Origin: Pleurobrachia bachei
Taxonomy: Eukaryota > Ctenophora > Tentaculata > Cydippida > Pleurobrachiidae
Direction: 5' to 3'
Length of the DNA: 29,592 bases
Assembly: GCA_000695325.1 (NCBI GenBank)
Contig: AVPN01000136.1
Coordinates: 8,183-37,774 of the forward strand
The position numbers and the translations under genes are program-made. Of this stretch, positions 1 through 10,790 are shown piece after piece (the first letter of the stretch is position 1; each line of letters begins with the position of its first letter). The notes below the pieces were generated by a model. It was given only the letters and a program-made list of their open reading frames with translations, made no database searches and had not been told where the DNA came from.

Positions 1-291
1 AATGGTTTAGAGACATTTCACGGGTGCCATTTTGTAGGCAATGGCCAAGTTATGGGGGGTCGACGACCGACGTCGGACTTTTAAGCTCTATCTCCAACCG
101 TTTAGCCGTTATTTGGCTTTAAAGGTGCTCAAAATGAGCAAAAAACTGTAAAACGCCCGATTTTGAACACCTTTAAAGCCAAATAACGGCTAAACGGTTT
201 GAGATAGAGCTTAGACTAGAAGTCCGACGTCGACCCCCCACAATTTGGCCATTGCCTACAAAATGGCACCAGTAAAAGTCTCTAAACCATT
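1..291. repeat. Fold-back (long inverted repeat) element
   Basis: The first ~127 bases and the last ~125 bases of this stretch are imperfect reverse complements (about 90% by eye), separated by a ~40-base loop. The loop itself contains the small palindrome GCTCAAAATGAGC. The arms carry the shared words TTTAGCCGTTATTTGG and GGTGCCATTTTGTAGG. The left end lies at the window edge, so the element may start upstream and a target-site duplication cannot be tested. It has no coding capacity and is most likely a non-autonomous fold-back or MITE-type DNA element. Confidence 0.85.
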
Positions 292-733
292 CCTAAGTGG
301 CTATAGCCATATGGCCAAAATCGGCTATGCGCATATCTAATTATCCAATTATCTATTTAACCAAATGAGATAGAGACTTTTCATGGGTGTTTACCCCAAC
401 TAATGCAAGGACGCTACACACTCTAGACCCCTTATTTTCTTCTCTACTCCTATTCTAAGAGAATTTATGTTTTAGACCATGTCACTGAAAATACAGGAAA
501 AAGGGTGTGGTCCAAAAACCCAACTTAGCCATCGCTGATTTTTTGTGATTTTTTTTTGGTGATTCTTGGGACCCATTGGGACCAATTGGTGAAGGAATTA
601 GCTTGTTACAAATGTTTCCCTAGTTGTAAGCTAATGTCCCCTAACTAACCGGGCCGAAGGCCCGGTGTGAGCTTACGCGAGCCCGAAGGAGGCGCTTAGT
701 GCCGAACAGACAGACTGTGTAGCATGGCAAGGG
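292..733. other. Intergenic stretch without a recognisable gene
   Basis: I see no open coding frame with protein-like composition here. The only structure is a short GC-rich hairpin around 650-664 (GGGCCGAAGGCCC), followed by related GAAGG-containing words to about 700. That style is common in dispersed repeats, but no second copy lies in this window. Confidence 0.5.
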
Positions 734-920
734 ATGACGCGTGGAGACGTATTATTTCGGCTCATTCCAGCATATTATTTTTAAGTTTAAACATTGTTTG
801 TTCTTCACTCTGAATATCACTATTTATTACAGAATTTATAGGAAGTCTAAGATAATAATTCTTGCAATATTCATAGTTCTTACAGTCGCTCTTATATGCT
901 TTCGTTGTCCGGCTTGAGTC
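734..920 (+). repeat. Direct repeat, copy 1
   Basis: This stretch recurs at about 1003-1186 in the same orientation (TTTCGGCTCATTCCAGCATA, ACAGAATTTATAGGAAGTC, GTTGTCCGGCTTGAGT). The copies differ by a few substitutions and small gaps, except for a central 51-base block at 853-903 whose partner is its non-reversed complement. It is non-coding and its function is unknown. Confidence 0.9.
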
Positions 921-1002
921 TCCTTGTAGATTATAACTCTTTAACTCTAGTTATCTATTAATCTACTTCGGGATTTGATTCTTATGCTGAAAAGGTACTG
1001 AG

Positions 1003-1186
1003 ATAGGGATGACCGTTGAGACGTATTATTTCGGCTCATTCCAGCATATTATTTTAAACATTGTTTGTTCTTCTCTCTGAATATCACTATTTATTACAGA
1101 ATTTATAGGAAGTCTAAGAATTATTAAGAACGTTATAAGTATCAAGAATGTCAGCGAGAATATACGAAAGGTTGTCCGGCTTGAGT
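1003..1186 (+). repeat. Direct repeat, copy 2, holding a 51-base non-reversed complement block
   Basis: This is the second copy of the 734-920 repeat. From 1108 to 1119 and from 1171 onward it matches copy 1 base for base. Between them, 1120-1170 pairs with 853-903 at an offset of 267 and every one of the 51 columns is A/T or G/C complementary, read in the same direction. It is neither an inversion (that would be reversed) nor random divergence. Which copy holds the original state cannot be told from the window. Confidence 0.95.
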
Positions 1187-1441
1187 ATCCTATATAACAA
1201 TAGGGACAATCGAAATTCTTCTGTCTGGCGCCGCGAATCCATCTGAGCGAATTGTCAAATGTGGTATGGCGCCGCCATGAACAGATTCTTTGGATATTAC
1301 CCTATAGATTGTGATATCTAACTTGTCTAATTATGATTTTGTAATTATGGTAAGTTGTATTATACCCTGGGCCTACTCTTTGAAACTCATTGATAAATAC
1401 CTAACTAGTAACCGCTTTTGTTTTGTTGACCTTTGTACATC

Positions 1442-3106
1442 ATGGCCGAGAGGTCTATAACTGATCAGGGAGTTATTGTAGAGAGGTCTGCTGATCCTAG
1501 CACCGATAATCAGGGAGTTATTGTAAACACTGTAACCATGGTAACTGCAGATGACCTCACTGAATTGGCAGAGGTACGGGTTGCACTTCAACCTGGGGAT
1601 TCGGGATCCCAAACAACGTCAGAGGGTGGAGACCACCAGGCAACTAATGGGAGGAGGACTGCAGCAGCGGTGTGGAAGTTAATTGACAGGGATGAGGATA
1701 TACCCAGGTATTATTATACACCGAACCTTTGGACATGTTGATCATAGCATACACAACGAACACATTAGTGAAGAAATCAGAGCTATAATTTTACATATTG
1801 GTTTTCGCGTTCAAGCCAGAAATCGGCCTCCCCCCCATAACTACATACTTCCCATCCCCCTAACTACACTCCATTTCAGGTTGCTTGGTAGGGCAGTGCT
1901 TGCTGAGTTTCTCGGTACACTACTTCTAATTGGAATCGGAATAGGTCTTGCTAATCCGAGGATATTGGGGAAACTCGAACCTGAAAACCGCATCCTTTAT
2001 TCCCCCAATATGGGTATCGGTGCCAGCCTAGGTATAATTGCATCTGTTACCATGGTTACCCAATTTGTTTCCACGGTAACCATAGTATCACAGTAACACA
2101 ATTTCGTGCTTGCAGCGGTCGGAGCACTAGTTTATGTGGGTCTACCCGTCAGTGGGGGCCATATCAACCCCGCCGTTTCCCTGGGTCTCTTCCTGGATAA
2201 GCGGATTAGTGTTCTGCGACTCTTCCTGTATTGGTCTGCCCAGTTTATTGGGGGTATTGCTGGTGCAGGTATGTTAAGTTGAATATCCCTATAAAACCCC
2301 TATAATAGGGAGTGGTATAGCTCCGAGCTCATGTCCCTCTGGAGGTCTCTGTTTCAATTCCCGGTGGCCAGTCAAACCCAGTATTTTTCGATTTTCTTCC
2401 CTAATTAATTCTTGCTCAGATCTCTTTATCCAGTATAATAATGGAAATGTTATATACAGGTTTGATATTCGTGTTATGTAACTACAAGGACCGTCCAAGT
2501 TCCACCACTGGTATTGTGAGTTATGACCTTGTCCAGTATACTTACCCTCAAGTGTTTTTCAATGAAGTGTTCGGTACCATGCTGTTAATCCTGGCAGTGT
2601 ATGCTACTTTTATTGAACCGAACCAGGACCTAAACTACTTGAAATGTATCGTTATTTCAATTACTTGTATGGTAAGTCATGGAGAATTGTTCAACAGATT
2701 CAAACAGCTCCAACCACACACCTTCATGAGTCATTACACTTGACAGTTAAAAAACCATATTAGAAATCAGAGTCAATTACCAAACGTATCACAGTATTGC
2801 AGTTAACCGATACATAAACATATTTCAGATAGCTAACCCGATGTGCTGCATAAACCCAGCAAGGGGTCTGGCCTTCAATGTTATTACCCTTCAGAAACTA
2901 AACAGTGTTGGAGTAAGTATAAGCTTTGAAAAGCGTTGCCTTATCCCGCGGGGGCCAGCAGCGCAGCGTTTGCCAAATTCCAGCTGGGTTAAAATGGTGC
3001 TAAATATAATCATGTCACCTGCATACTTCAGGCATCTGTTTTTGGCCCGCTGTTTGGCGCAGTAGTTGCAGCTGTAATTTACAATACTGTTCTGAAGACA
3101 AACTGA
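1442..3106 (+). CDS. Aquaporin (MIP family), six exons
   Basis: This is a membrane water or small-solute channel. Exons 1442-1707, 1880-2031, 2116-2268, 2460-2671, 2829-2912 and 3032-3106 join in consistent phases (2,1,1,0,0) with GT..AG borders to give 313 residues. The start is the ATG at 1442. TM1 begins at residues 89-97 (R-LLGRAVLAEFLG). The first NPA box is SGGHINPAV at residues 152-160, and the second is CCINPARG at 267-274. The selectivity-filter arginine (R273) is present. C267 sits three residues before the second NPA, where human AQP1 has its mercury-sensitive Cys189. By ungapped counting, the AQP1 His180 position is Ile, and NPAR is followed by Gly rather than the Asp typical of aquaglyceroporins, so the subclass and substrate are unclear. 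The ~88-residue hydrophilic N-terminus is long for the family and contains the word DQGVIV/NQGVIV twice. Upstream regulation is not visible. Confidence 0.9.
2295..2459 (+). mobile_element. Possible tRNA-derived SINE fragment in aquaporin intron 3
   Basis: A tRNA-like stretch (GGGAGTGGTATAGCTC, then TTTCAATTCCCGG resembling a Pol III B box) is followed by an AT/CT-rich tail ending at the intron's branch/acceptor region. The tail word TTCTTGCTCAGATCT also occurs at 16145-16160 in an AT-rich context, which suggests a dispersed family. The tRNA fold is imperfect, so the call is weak. It lies wholly inside intron 3 (2269-2459). Confidence 0.3.
2926..2985 (+). repeat. Short dispersed repeat in aquaporin intron 5
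   Basis: The words TGAAAAGCG, CTTATCCCGCG, GGGGGCCAGCAGCG and GTTTGCCAA occur here in order and again at 26874-26938, inside intron 6 of the rhodopsin-type GPCR. The second copy carries an extra ~15 bases between the second and third words. Both lie within ~60 bases, and the ends (AAAGCG.TGC / GCAGCGTTT) are loosely inverted, as in a very small MITE. Confidence 0.65.
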
Positions 3107-3363
3107 GAGAATTTCAACATATACGACAGCTGTTATGCAAGCTCGATTGCTCCTGTACATGAGGCATGAGGATTGAGGGCCATTATCCTACTAACTCAGT
3201 ACCACGGACAATATTCAATTTAAAGTGACTTGAGCAGCTGTAGCATGAAAATGAGCATTATTCATTATAGATTGAGTTTCCTATTATGTATAATGGGCAT
3301 CCTATTTTATAATATTATTCGTAATATCAGCTTTTTTCTGCCCCTCCCTCCGATCCCTCCTAT

Positions 3364-3673
3364 GGGGGAAAACAGTCGCACTGAACTGAACTCGAGTTCG
3401 ACGGCTGTTTACTGAGAAATACACTGGAGTTTGCGCACAAGTACGGCTGTTTACTAAACTGCACTCGTAACCACCGCGCGCTGGACGAGTTCTCTCAGTT
3501 CACAAATTTGAGAACTGAATGATCTGGTGTACTGGAGTTCTCGACTGTTTACTGAAGTTTTAACAAGTGATTGATAAAAATGTTGCAAGCGCGAGAGTGA
3601 CAGATACTGAGATAATAAGGGCCGGAGGAAGAGAGTCAGAGAGATAGAGAGAAAGATATAGAGAGAAAGAGAA

Positions 3674-3717
<44 letters not shown>

Positions 3718-3859
3718 TGCTTGTGCATTGTGCTGGTAAGATTTGGATAACACTCGAGTTTCGAGTACAGTACGGCTGTTCACTGAAAATATCCGATCAG
3801 TTTTCCTTCAGTAAACAGCCATCGTACTGGAGTTCAGTTCAGTGCGACTGTTTTCCCCC
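3364..3859. mobile_element. MITE-like element, 496 bp, with ~45-55 bp terminal inverted repeats
   Basis: The ends are inverted copies starting GGGGGAAAACAGTCGCACTG at the left and mirrored at 3855-3859 and inward, with related GGCTGTTTACTGA words further in. TAT flanks both sides (3361-3363 and 3860-3862), consistent with a short target-site duplication. The interior holds several CGGCTGTTTACTRA / TACTGGAGTTC sub-repeats and a (GA)n tract at about 3629-3714. No transposase is encoded. The superfamily is not assigned. Confidence 0.7.
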
Positions 3860-3862
3860 TAT

Positions 3863-4493
3863 GGTACCTGATTATATTTGTGACGTTAACAAATGACGGG
3901 ACTTGCTGTTCTCTCGGGAGATCCTCCTCCTCCACGGACAACATTGGAAGATCAGGTCTCTTCCTGTAACATTTGACATGGTGTAATAAGGGATGTTATA
4001 ATACCTTGTTGCCATGCTATACGCAGTCTAATTAAATTCTATGGTGAGAGCTGACAGATTTGGACTGCCAGACTTGTATTTGTAATCACAATAAAATATA
4101 TACAATTATATGTAACATACCTAGATACATCATGACGGGCGACAATTGTAGTTTGGGGCGTTGGTGATCCTCTAGTCACACACGTAAACTCTGCCCTGCC
4201 TTATAAGAAGAGGGAAGAGGAGGGAGTTGGGATCAGACGGACGCTAGATCTATAATGGGGAAGAGGACCTGCCTTATAATATGGGGAAGAGGGATATTTG
4301 GGGACCTGCCTTATACAATGGGGGAAGGGTTTTGGGAGACGGACGCTAGGTCTAACGCCTAGGATGTAGCGTCTGCCTTTTTTAGATCTGAAGTCCGCAA
4401 CCCGAGGGATTTATATAGGGCAGCCCTACAATTTACCAGAAACTAAATCAAAATTTAAATTGTATATTCTAAACTTTTCAACTGCTTCAAGTA
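3863..4493. repeat. Gene-free stretch with short local direct repeats
   Basis: Between about 4194 and 4352 the words GACCTGCCTTATA, GGGGAAGAGGG and GACGGACGCTAG each recur two or three times, a small degenerate tandem duplication. Elsewhere I see nothing recognisable. No frame looks coding. Confidence 0.5.
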
Positions 4494-5039
4494 GAAAGGG
4501 TATATCTCTAAAAACATAGTTTTGAGATAATCAACAAAAACCGTTTTGTGCCAACAAGAAGGAGTTTAGAAAGTATTTTCCTGTCATTTTTGTTAGTGAT
4601 CTGGATGTGTTAGGTGATGAGGTATAAAGTATCTAGTATATTCAAATATTCAGCTAATAATTGAGGATCAAAGATTCAGATATACCCTTTTAACTTAATG
4701 TCTCAAGTGCAATCAGGGGTATATCTCGACTTATACCCTTTTAACTTAACTTGTACATCGATTCAGATATACCCTTTTAACTTAATTTTTAAGTTTTAAT
4801 TCGTATATTCAGGGGTATATCTCAACTTATACCCTTTTAAAGTGACATTTTTTGCAGATCCATGGGCATTCAAAAATAAGTTAAAAGGGTATAAGTCAAC
4901 TTATACCCTTTCTGTAAATCAAAAATTTTAAAAACTTTCTCAGATCACTCCCATATTTTGGGGATAGTTGACCCATGGTACAAGGACTCCAAAAAACGTG
5001 AACATTTAGAAAGGGTATATCTCAAGATATACCCTTCTA
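4494..5039. repeat. Cluster of palindromic AAGGGTATA / TATACCCTT motifs
   Basis: At least seven sites carry AAGGGTATATCTC or its inverse TATACCCTTTTAACTT, near 4497, 4680, 4715-4745, 4762, 4810-4842, 4880-4912 and 5018-5038. Several pair into local hairpins, the best being AAGGGTATATCT-CA-AGATATACCCTT near 5010-5036. The surrounding DNA is AT-rich and non-coding. It could be a degenerate satellite, nested MITE ends or a protein-binding array; the sequence alone does not decide. Confidence 0.7.
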
Positions 5040-5054
5040 CTTGAAGGTGACGTT

Positions 5055-5498
5055 ATGTTTTACGTGATCTTTTGTTCCCCTCAATCATTGAGGTGTGTAA
5101 TTCGCATTGAGTAAATGCGAATTTTTCACACCTCATTGACTTTGAACTACAATTGAGCGTGGCGGTGGAGGTGGTAAAATTAAAAATAGTATTCAAACAT
5201 GTCGTGATCACACCTTTTCGAACCAACGGGGAACCGCATTATACAGCAGTACTGTACTGAAATTCCAACCGCCGTCTATTATTGAGAAAAAGATTTGAGC
5301 TTGTTTTAAAAGTTGTGTTCAGTAAGAGGCGACAGTATGTGCGACAGTATGTGTGACGTTACTGGAGTTCGCACCGGTGCTGTATAATAGTGTATGTGGT
5401 ACCCCAGTGGGAGGACTCTGGAGGATGCTGCATACTGAATTGTTTGATCTCCACTTTTATGTTCTACCGCGTACTGGGCCAATAAAAAGGGAGGGTCT
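5055..5498. mobile_element. Dispersed non-autonomous element, copy A
   Basis: 5067-5240 matches copy B at 10141-10262 (CTTTTGTTCCCCTCAAT, CACACCTCATTGACTTTGAA, CTACAATTGAGCGTGG). The right end at 5475-5498 (GGCCAATAAAAAGGGA core) is the reverse complement, with one mismatch, of the left end of copy B at 10103-10126, so it behaves as a terminal inverted repeat. Copy A also has an extra inverted duplication at 5086-5139 that makes a hairpin with ~24-base arms; copy B has only one arm. No protein is encoded. Confidence 0.6.
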
Positions 5499-6660
5499 TA
5501 AATCTTGGATTTCTCCGGCACCTTAATTTCAATGGTCCTGAAATTTTGACACAGTGTTCTTGAGCTTATGCCAAATATGTGTACTGAGTTTCAAGTTCAT
5601 GAACCTAAATTCCAGTTTTTCCAATTAATTGAAGGTTTCCCCTTGTTCCAAGTCGATTTGGATCGCAAAATTGCAGCCACTCCATAGTGACATAGTGTTA
5701 ACATTTATCAATGGCAATCTGAAATTTCATTGAAAATGAAAAAAGTTTAGTGAATGAAATTATCAAAAAAGTATATTTTTTTCTGAAAATGAGAGATTTG
5801 CACAGTAGAGATGAAATCAAAATCTAACTGGGTTATGATTTAATCATTCATGTTCATTCTGGTATGAAAAACTGTTAAATTTAAAAAAATTTAATTTTTT
5901 CGATTTTTTTAAATTTTCGATTTTTCGTTAATTACTGCATAAATTAACATTTAACCGGTAATTCGTTAACAGCCCATTACTTGAGACATTAGTAAATCGA
6001 AACCTTGCCTATGGAAGCTTGCTAATACTGATACTGATTGGAAACAACAAGCGTCATGCGACCTCCAGGCAAGCAACAAGAAACGTAACCTGCAGGGTGT
6101 GACAAAATCGTGTTACTGCTTAGCAAGTTTGCAATAGGTTTCCAATTCCCTTTACTGTACCCAGTACCACATATCCGGCGTAATGTGCAAAGGAGGTGCC
6201 TGAAAAACGAAAAAAACATAGAATAGAGAACACCTACATTGGCACAGAAATGTAGGTTCATTAATGAATTTCTGTATTTTCGAACTTGAAACTCTGTACA
6301 CACTAGCGCACCCATTGGGTGCGCCTCAAGTAAAACCTTTTTGATAACCCGCCCGGCTTAGCTGGATGGTACTTTTCGCCCCTTTCAACTTCAATAACAC
6401 GTTTGCCATGGCAACTGGAGTGGTAACTATCATGGGGACTGGCATGTTAAAATTCATTCGAAAATATTAACAAACTTCCACTGGAAGTTCCAAAAGTGTG
6501 AATAGCAGCTTTAAAGCTTTGGGCATATAAAGAGTTTTATGAAGGAGCAGTATGTCGCTTAGATACCGCCTAACGAACGGCCATCACTTCGACGACGTTC
6601 ATCTTCAACTTATAATAGAGATTATTTGTAGGCCTAGGTTCCGATTCCCGGTTAAGTCAA
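5499..6660. other. Gene-free AT-rich stretch
   Basis: This includes homopolymer-like A/T runs at about 5880-5930. The few open frames have no protein-like composition, domains or splice-site support. I see nothing functional that I can name. Confidence 0.4.
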
Positions 6661-6678
6661 GTTGGTAAAGTCAATGGA

Positions 6679-7352
6679 TCTCGGTAGTCTCTCACTCTCA
6701 CTCTCTACTTCTCTCTCCCTCTTTCTCTCTCTCTCCCTATCTAGCTCTCTCTCTCTCTCTCTCTACCCCATACATTCTCTTGTTAAGCTAAGCAGTTATG
6801 CCCCAACTCTTGCCTCAACTGGCAGACTGAAGATCATGCTTGAATCTATGAATACGAAATAAGTTCCATTTTCCGAGATCCCTCACTACGAACGGCATTT
6901 CCCCTCCATCGGGCCTCTTTCTCTCCCTCCCCCCTTCTCTCTATATCTTTCTCTCTTTCTCTGATCTCATCCACATTCTCCAAACGAGATGCACAGTTCT
7001 ACCTTGCGCCACAAGGCCTCCAGCACAACTACCTATATCTTCTGCACCTTCAACCTCTATTATATCGACCTCTGTCCCATTTTAATTCAGATAATGGTAG
7101 ATATTGTTTGCCTTGTTCGACCCTAAAAACAAGATATTGTAACTACATACTTTGGTAAAGTTGCAAACTTCCCAAATGGGCGCTATTTCTTTATTTTCTG
7201 TTTTCGCAAATACCACCCTCTCTGTGGTATTGTCTCTATTTTTGTTTTGTCTAGCTCTCCCTCCAACACAAACTCAGAGGCCTGTCTCTCTCTGGATTTC
7301 TGTCTCTGTTTGTCTGTCTCTCTCTCTGTCTCTCCCTATCTTTCTCTGTCTC

Positions 7353-7387
<35 letters not shown>

Positions 7388-8248
7388 TTACAAAAAAGAC
7401 TGCTCTCCCTGGTACACAATGTCTGCCATTCGCTTGTTTACTAGGTACTCGGCGTAATCTCTCGGCTTCCGTTTTTTACCAAATCGTGCATTGCACAAGT
7501 AATAGCTGGCCAATCGGAGCCCATTATGTCACATGACATTCATTTCACTATTCCTGGCACTGCACTTCCTCTCTTGTCCAGAATCCTCGCTAGACCACTT
7601 AAACATTGTAGTAAATTAATGTTCTGAATTATAACAATGACCCGGCTCTCTTCTGCATCTCTTTCCGTCCCTCGGCCTAAATCCTTTGAAGTACTTGGGC
7701 ATCTTAATCTATCGCTTAGATGAGTTTGCTTGACCTCTACGTATTTAACTCTATCTTATTCTGTCCAGACGTCTACGTAATTGTATTGCTTGGCCCGTAC
7801 GTTTTTGGGATACTTTTCGAAAACCCTTATATTCCTTTTTGTATCATTATCTCCTTAAATCTCCTAGTAGCACGCCCGCTTGTTTTTCATTGACCAATAC
7901 AGCAGTAGTAGCAGGTTTTGCTACATCCCTCTCTATTTGTCTCTCTCTCCCTCTATGTCTTTCACTATCTCTCCCTCGATCTGTCTTTCACTATCTCTCC
8001 CTCTATGACTTTCACTATCTCTCACTTCCTTTTTTCTCGTTCACCTAGTTGTGAATCTCCCATTTTGCTAATATACCATCGTAAAGAATCATGGAAAAGA
8101 TGGGATTGAGAGAGGCAACAAGAGAGAGAGAGAGAAAGAAAGAGGGTTAGCATTGGAGAGAGAGGGAGAGAATAGAGGAAGAGAGCTCTGAGTATCATAA
8201 GACTCTTTGCGCTTCTTAGAAGTGAAAGAATTGGTGCTGCTTCTCTCT

Positions 8249-8291
<43 letters not shown>
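6679..8291. repeat. CT/GA microsatellite-rich stretch
   Basis: Interrupted (CT)n tracts lie at about 6685-6766, 6918-6962, 7276-7388, 7926-8022 and 8240-8291, with a (GA)n tract at about 8117-8188. Open frames here translate only to Ser/Leu or Arg/Glu runs and are not genes. The sequence between tracts shows no coding signal. Confidence 0.85.
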
Positions 8292-10044
8292 CCTCGTGAT
8301 TTAGAAATTAATCCACCGGCCTCTTTACATCTTTGTAGGTCCCTTGTTCCTGGTCAAGAAACATTTTTTCTCATTTTCTTCCCTATTTCTTCCCTAATCT
8401 CCTTCTTTTTCTCATTTTCATACTCTCATAACTGAGTCATATCCTCGTGATCCCAAAAACTTATTTTTATATTTATGTAATTTCATATAATTTCCTTGTC
8501 CACCACCGATTAAGCGTAATTTCAGTAGACAAGATTGCTTAAAACGTTCTTATTAAATGATGGCATTTCTCGTCTTTGGTCATCTTTTAAATATCTAGCC
8601 GGTCCTCTAGTACATAGTACCTGTCATTCTTTCCTTCTCAACTTCCAAACCAGGCTGCTTTATTGATTCAATCATCCCATCTTTTACTGAGATGACCAAC
8701 GATCCGATTGCCGGCTCGACTCTCTCACTATCTCTCTCTATCGCTCTCTATCCTATGAGTATGACTGTCTATTCTTCCAGTAAGCGGATAAGTTCTTGAC
8801 CACAGTGGGTTTTATCACTATATGAAGTGATAAGGAGAGAGGTAGAGGGAGAAAGAGAAGAAAAACCACAGTGGGGTTCCAATCGGTCGATTATGTGGCA
8901 ACTGACAGAGTATAGTGTCGAAAATCTTTTATATATCCGTTTTCTAGCTCTTTTCGATAGATCATTTTCTCGCTCTCTGTCTCCGAATATATTTCCCACT
9001 CCTATCTGTTTATTGCGGTCTGAGTCTCTATCTGAAGTGTGTGATATATTTTGCTGGTGGTATAGCTGCACGTGTAGAAGATCTATAAGATCTTTCTTTT
9101 AATCTATTCCTATATCTATAAGATCTTAAAGTTAATTTAACCGGTTTTGTAATAACCTGCACATTTGCACTATTGATCTATTGTAATATCAGTCGAATTA
9201 ATCTTTGTTTTGTTCGGACCTGCTTGTAGGTGTGGAATAGTGTGAAATACAAACAACTCGCTACTCAATTGAACACAAATATGAACCCGACTAAATGGTA
9301 AGAAGATTCTATAAATTAATTATATCACGTTTAACAAGTCATTAATGCTAAGTTATTATTTAATAATAATAAGAAATTAAATAAGTTAATTATAAACTCA
9401 GGACGATGATGGCGGTGACTCTCCCTCTGTAAAAAGAAACAAACGATTCGGACGAAATTTTAAGGTAGTACCCTGCATAATTCGCATTGATTCTGCACCA
9501 GCACAGCAGCTTCCAAGCAATAACCAGCTGGATAGACTAGAATATCACTTGTTTAAATTAAAATTACTTAAATTATATATTATCCTTTGTTGCATGATTT
9601 CTGTCCAGAGATGTTTGTTCGGTGGCTTCACGACGATTGATTTCATCTTTTATTCTCACACAGTCCCACCAATTATGTTAGGATGATTAGAAATAAAGGG
9701 CCGGTTCAATAATGGTTAATTAATGAACTGTTGATCCTTCACACATGTACCACTTTACACATGAACTGCAGTTGTGCAGTACCATTCTCTTATTGGTAGT
9801 TAGTTGCTGATCTACGTGTGCTTCTTCACTTGGTGCTCATGAAATATGGAGACCTGTTAGTGTTAGAGAGGGGATGACAGGGGGAGGAAAGAGAGAGAGG
9901 CGTGAGAGAGAACGTGTTGCCTGGAGTAGGACTTGGAAGGCAAGTATACTGGGTGGAGGAAGCTATAATTCTATTCAAAATATAAGGGAGAGACAGTATT
10001 TGAGTGTTTGCCGGTTCGAGCGTTAATGTTACTGTAACATGCTG

Positions 10045-10083
<39 letters not shown>

Positions 10084-10102
10084 TCTCTCTCTTTAAGATT
10101 TC
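8292..10102. other. Gene-poor stretch with one weak candidate exon
   Basis: The stretch 9230-9297 is bounded by TTGTAG| and |GTAAGA and is open in one frame (starting VWNSVKYKQLATQLN), so it could be an internal exon. No partner exons that join in phase are clear, so I do not call a gene. A (CT)n tract lies at about 10046-10092. The rest is AT-rich and featureless to me. Confidence 0.35.
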
Positions 10103-10330
10103 AGACCGTCCCTTTTTATTGGCCCACGCCAACGTATTACGTTGATCTTTTGTTCCCCTCAATGCGAATTACTCACACCTCATTGACTTTGAACTACAAT
10201 TGAGCGTGGAGGTGGTAAAATTAAAATAGTCTTCAAATCAGTCGTGCACGGTACCTTGATCTTCAACCAATGGGAGGAGGTCGCATACGCAATCGTATAC
10301 TCTATAATAGTGGTAGAACGCACTTTCGAC
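10103..10330 (+). mobile_element. Dispersed non-autonomous element, copy B (left part)
   Basis: It starts with a terminal-repeat-like end (core TCCCTTTTTATTGGCC, 10103-10126) and shares 10141-10262 with copy A at 5067-5240. The similarity fades after about 10330, so the right boundary is unknown. It has no coding capacity. It lies ~460 bp upstream of LDLa-GPCR gene A. Confidence 0.6.
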
Positions 10331-10790
10331 TTCGCGACTTCGACCCCTTTTCGCGAGCTCTGTAAATGTAAATGTTCGACTGAGAAATCATTAGCTAAGA
10401 GACTAATTTCTTCACTGCAAGCGTACATCTCTCAAGGTGTCTTTTATCCATATGCTGAGTCAATTTTTATCGTTTTTTGGCGTTTTTGGTGAATTGGTAC
10501 AATAATCCGGATTAGCCAAAAAAGCCGGCTGGAAGGAGATATCATCTCTACAGATCATTATAATTATATAATAATGATTTCTCAGTCAAAGATGCACAGA
10601 TGGTTGATTCCTGGAATCAATGATTCCATATTTCCGCGAAACTTCAAACTTGAGTGTTGACTTTGTATTTGAGATCTCGACGTGCGTAGAGAAGCAGTTA
10701 CACAGTTCAAAATAAAAATCAAGGAAAAAAGAGATATTTAGGTATATTTTATCACACACTTCGCCATGTTTTTGTAGCATTTAAAATGAG

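Noticed and set aside
853-903. Explaining the repeat mismatch as a micro-inversion
   Set aside because: An inversion would give the reverse complement. The match is a same-direction complement, and the block is not mirror-symmetric, so the two cannot be confused.
3454-3783. Ser/Leu-rich open frame on the minus strand, and similar ones at 7152-7457, 8089-8292 and 22996-23276
   Set aside because: They are translations of CT/GA microsatellites with no domain or codon evidence.
6022-6315. A 97-codon minus-strand open frame
   Set aside because: No motif, signal or splice context, in an otherwise featureless region.
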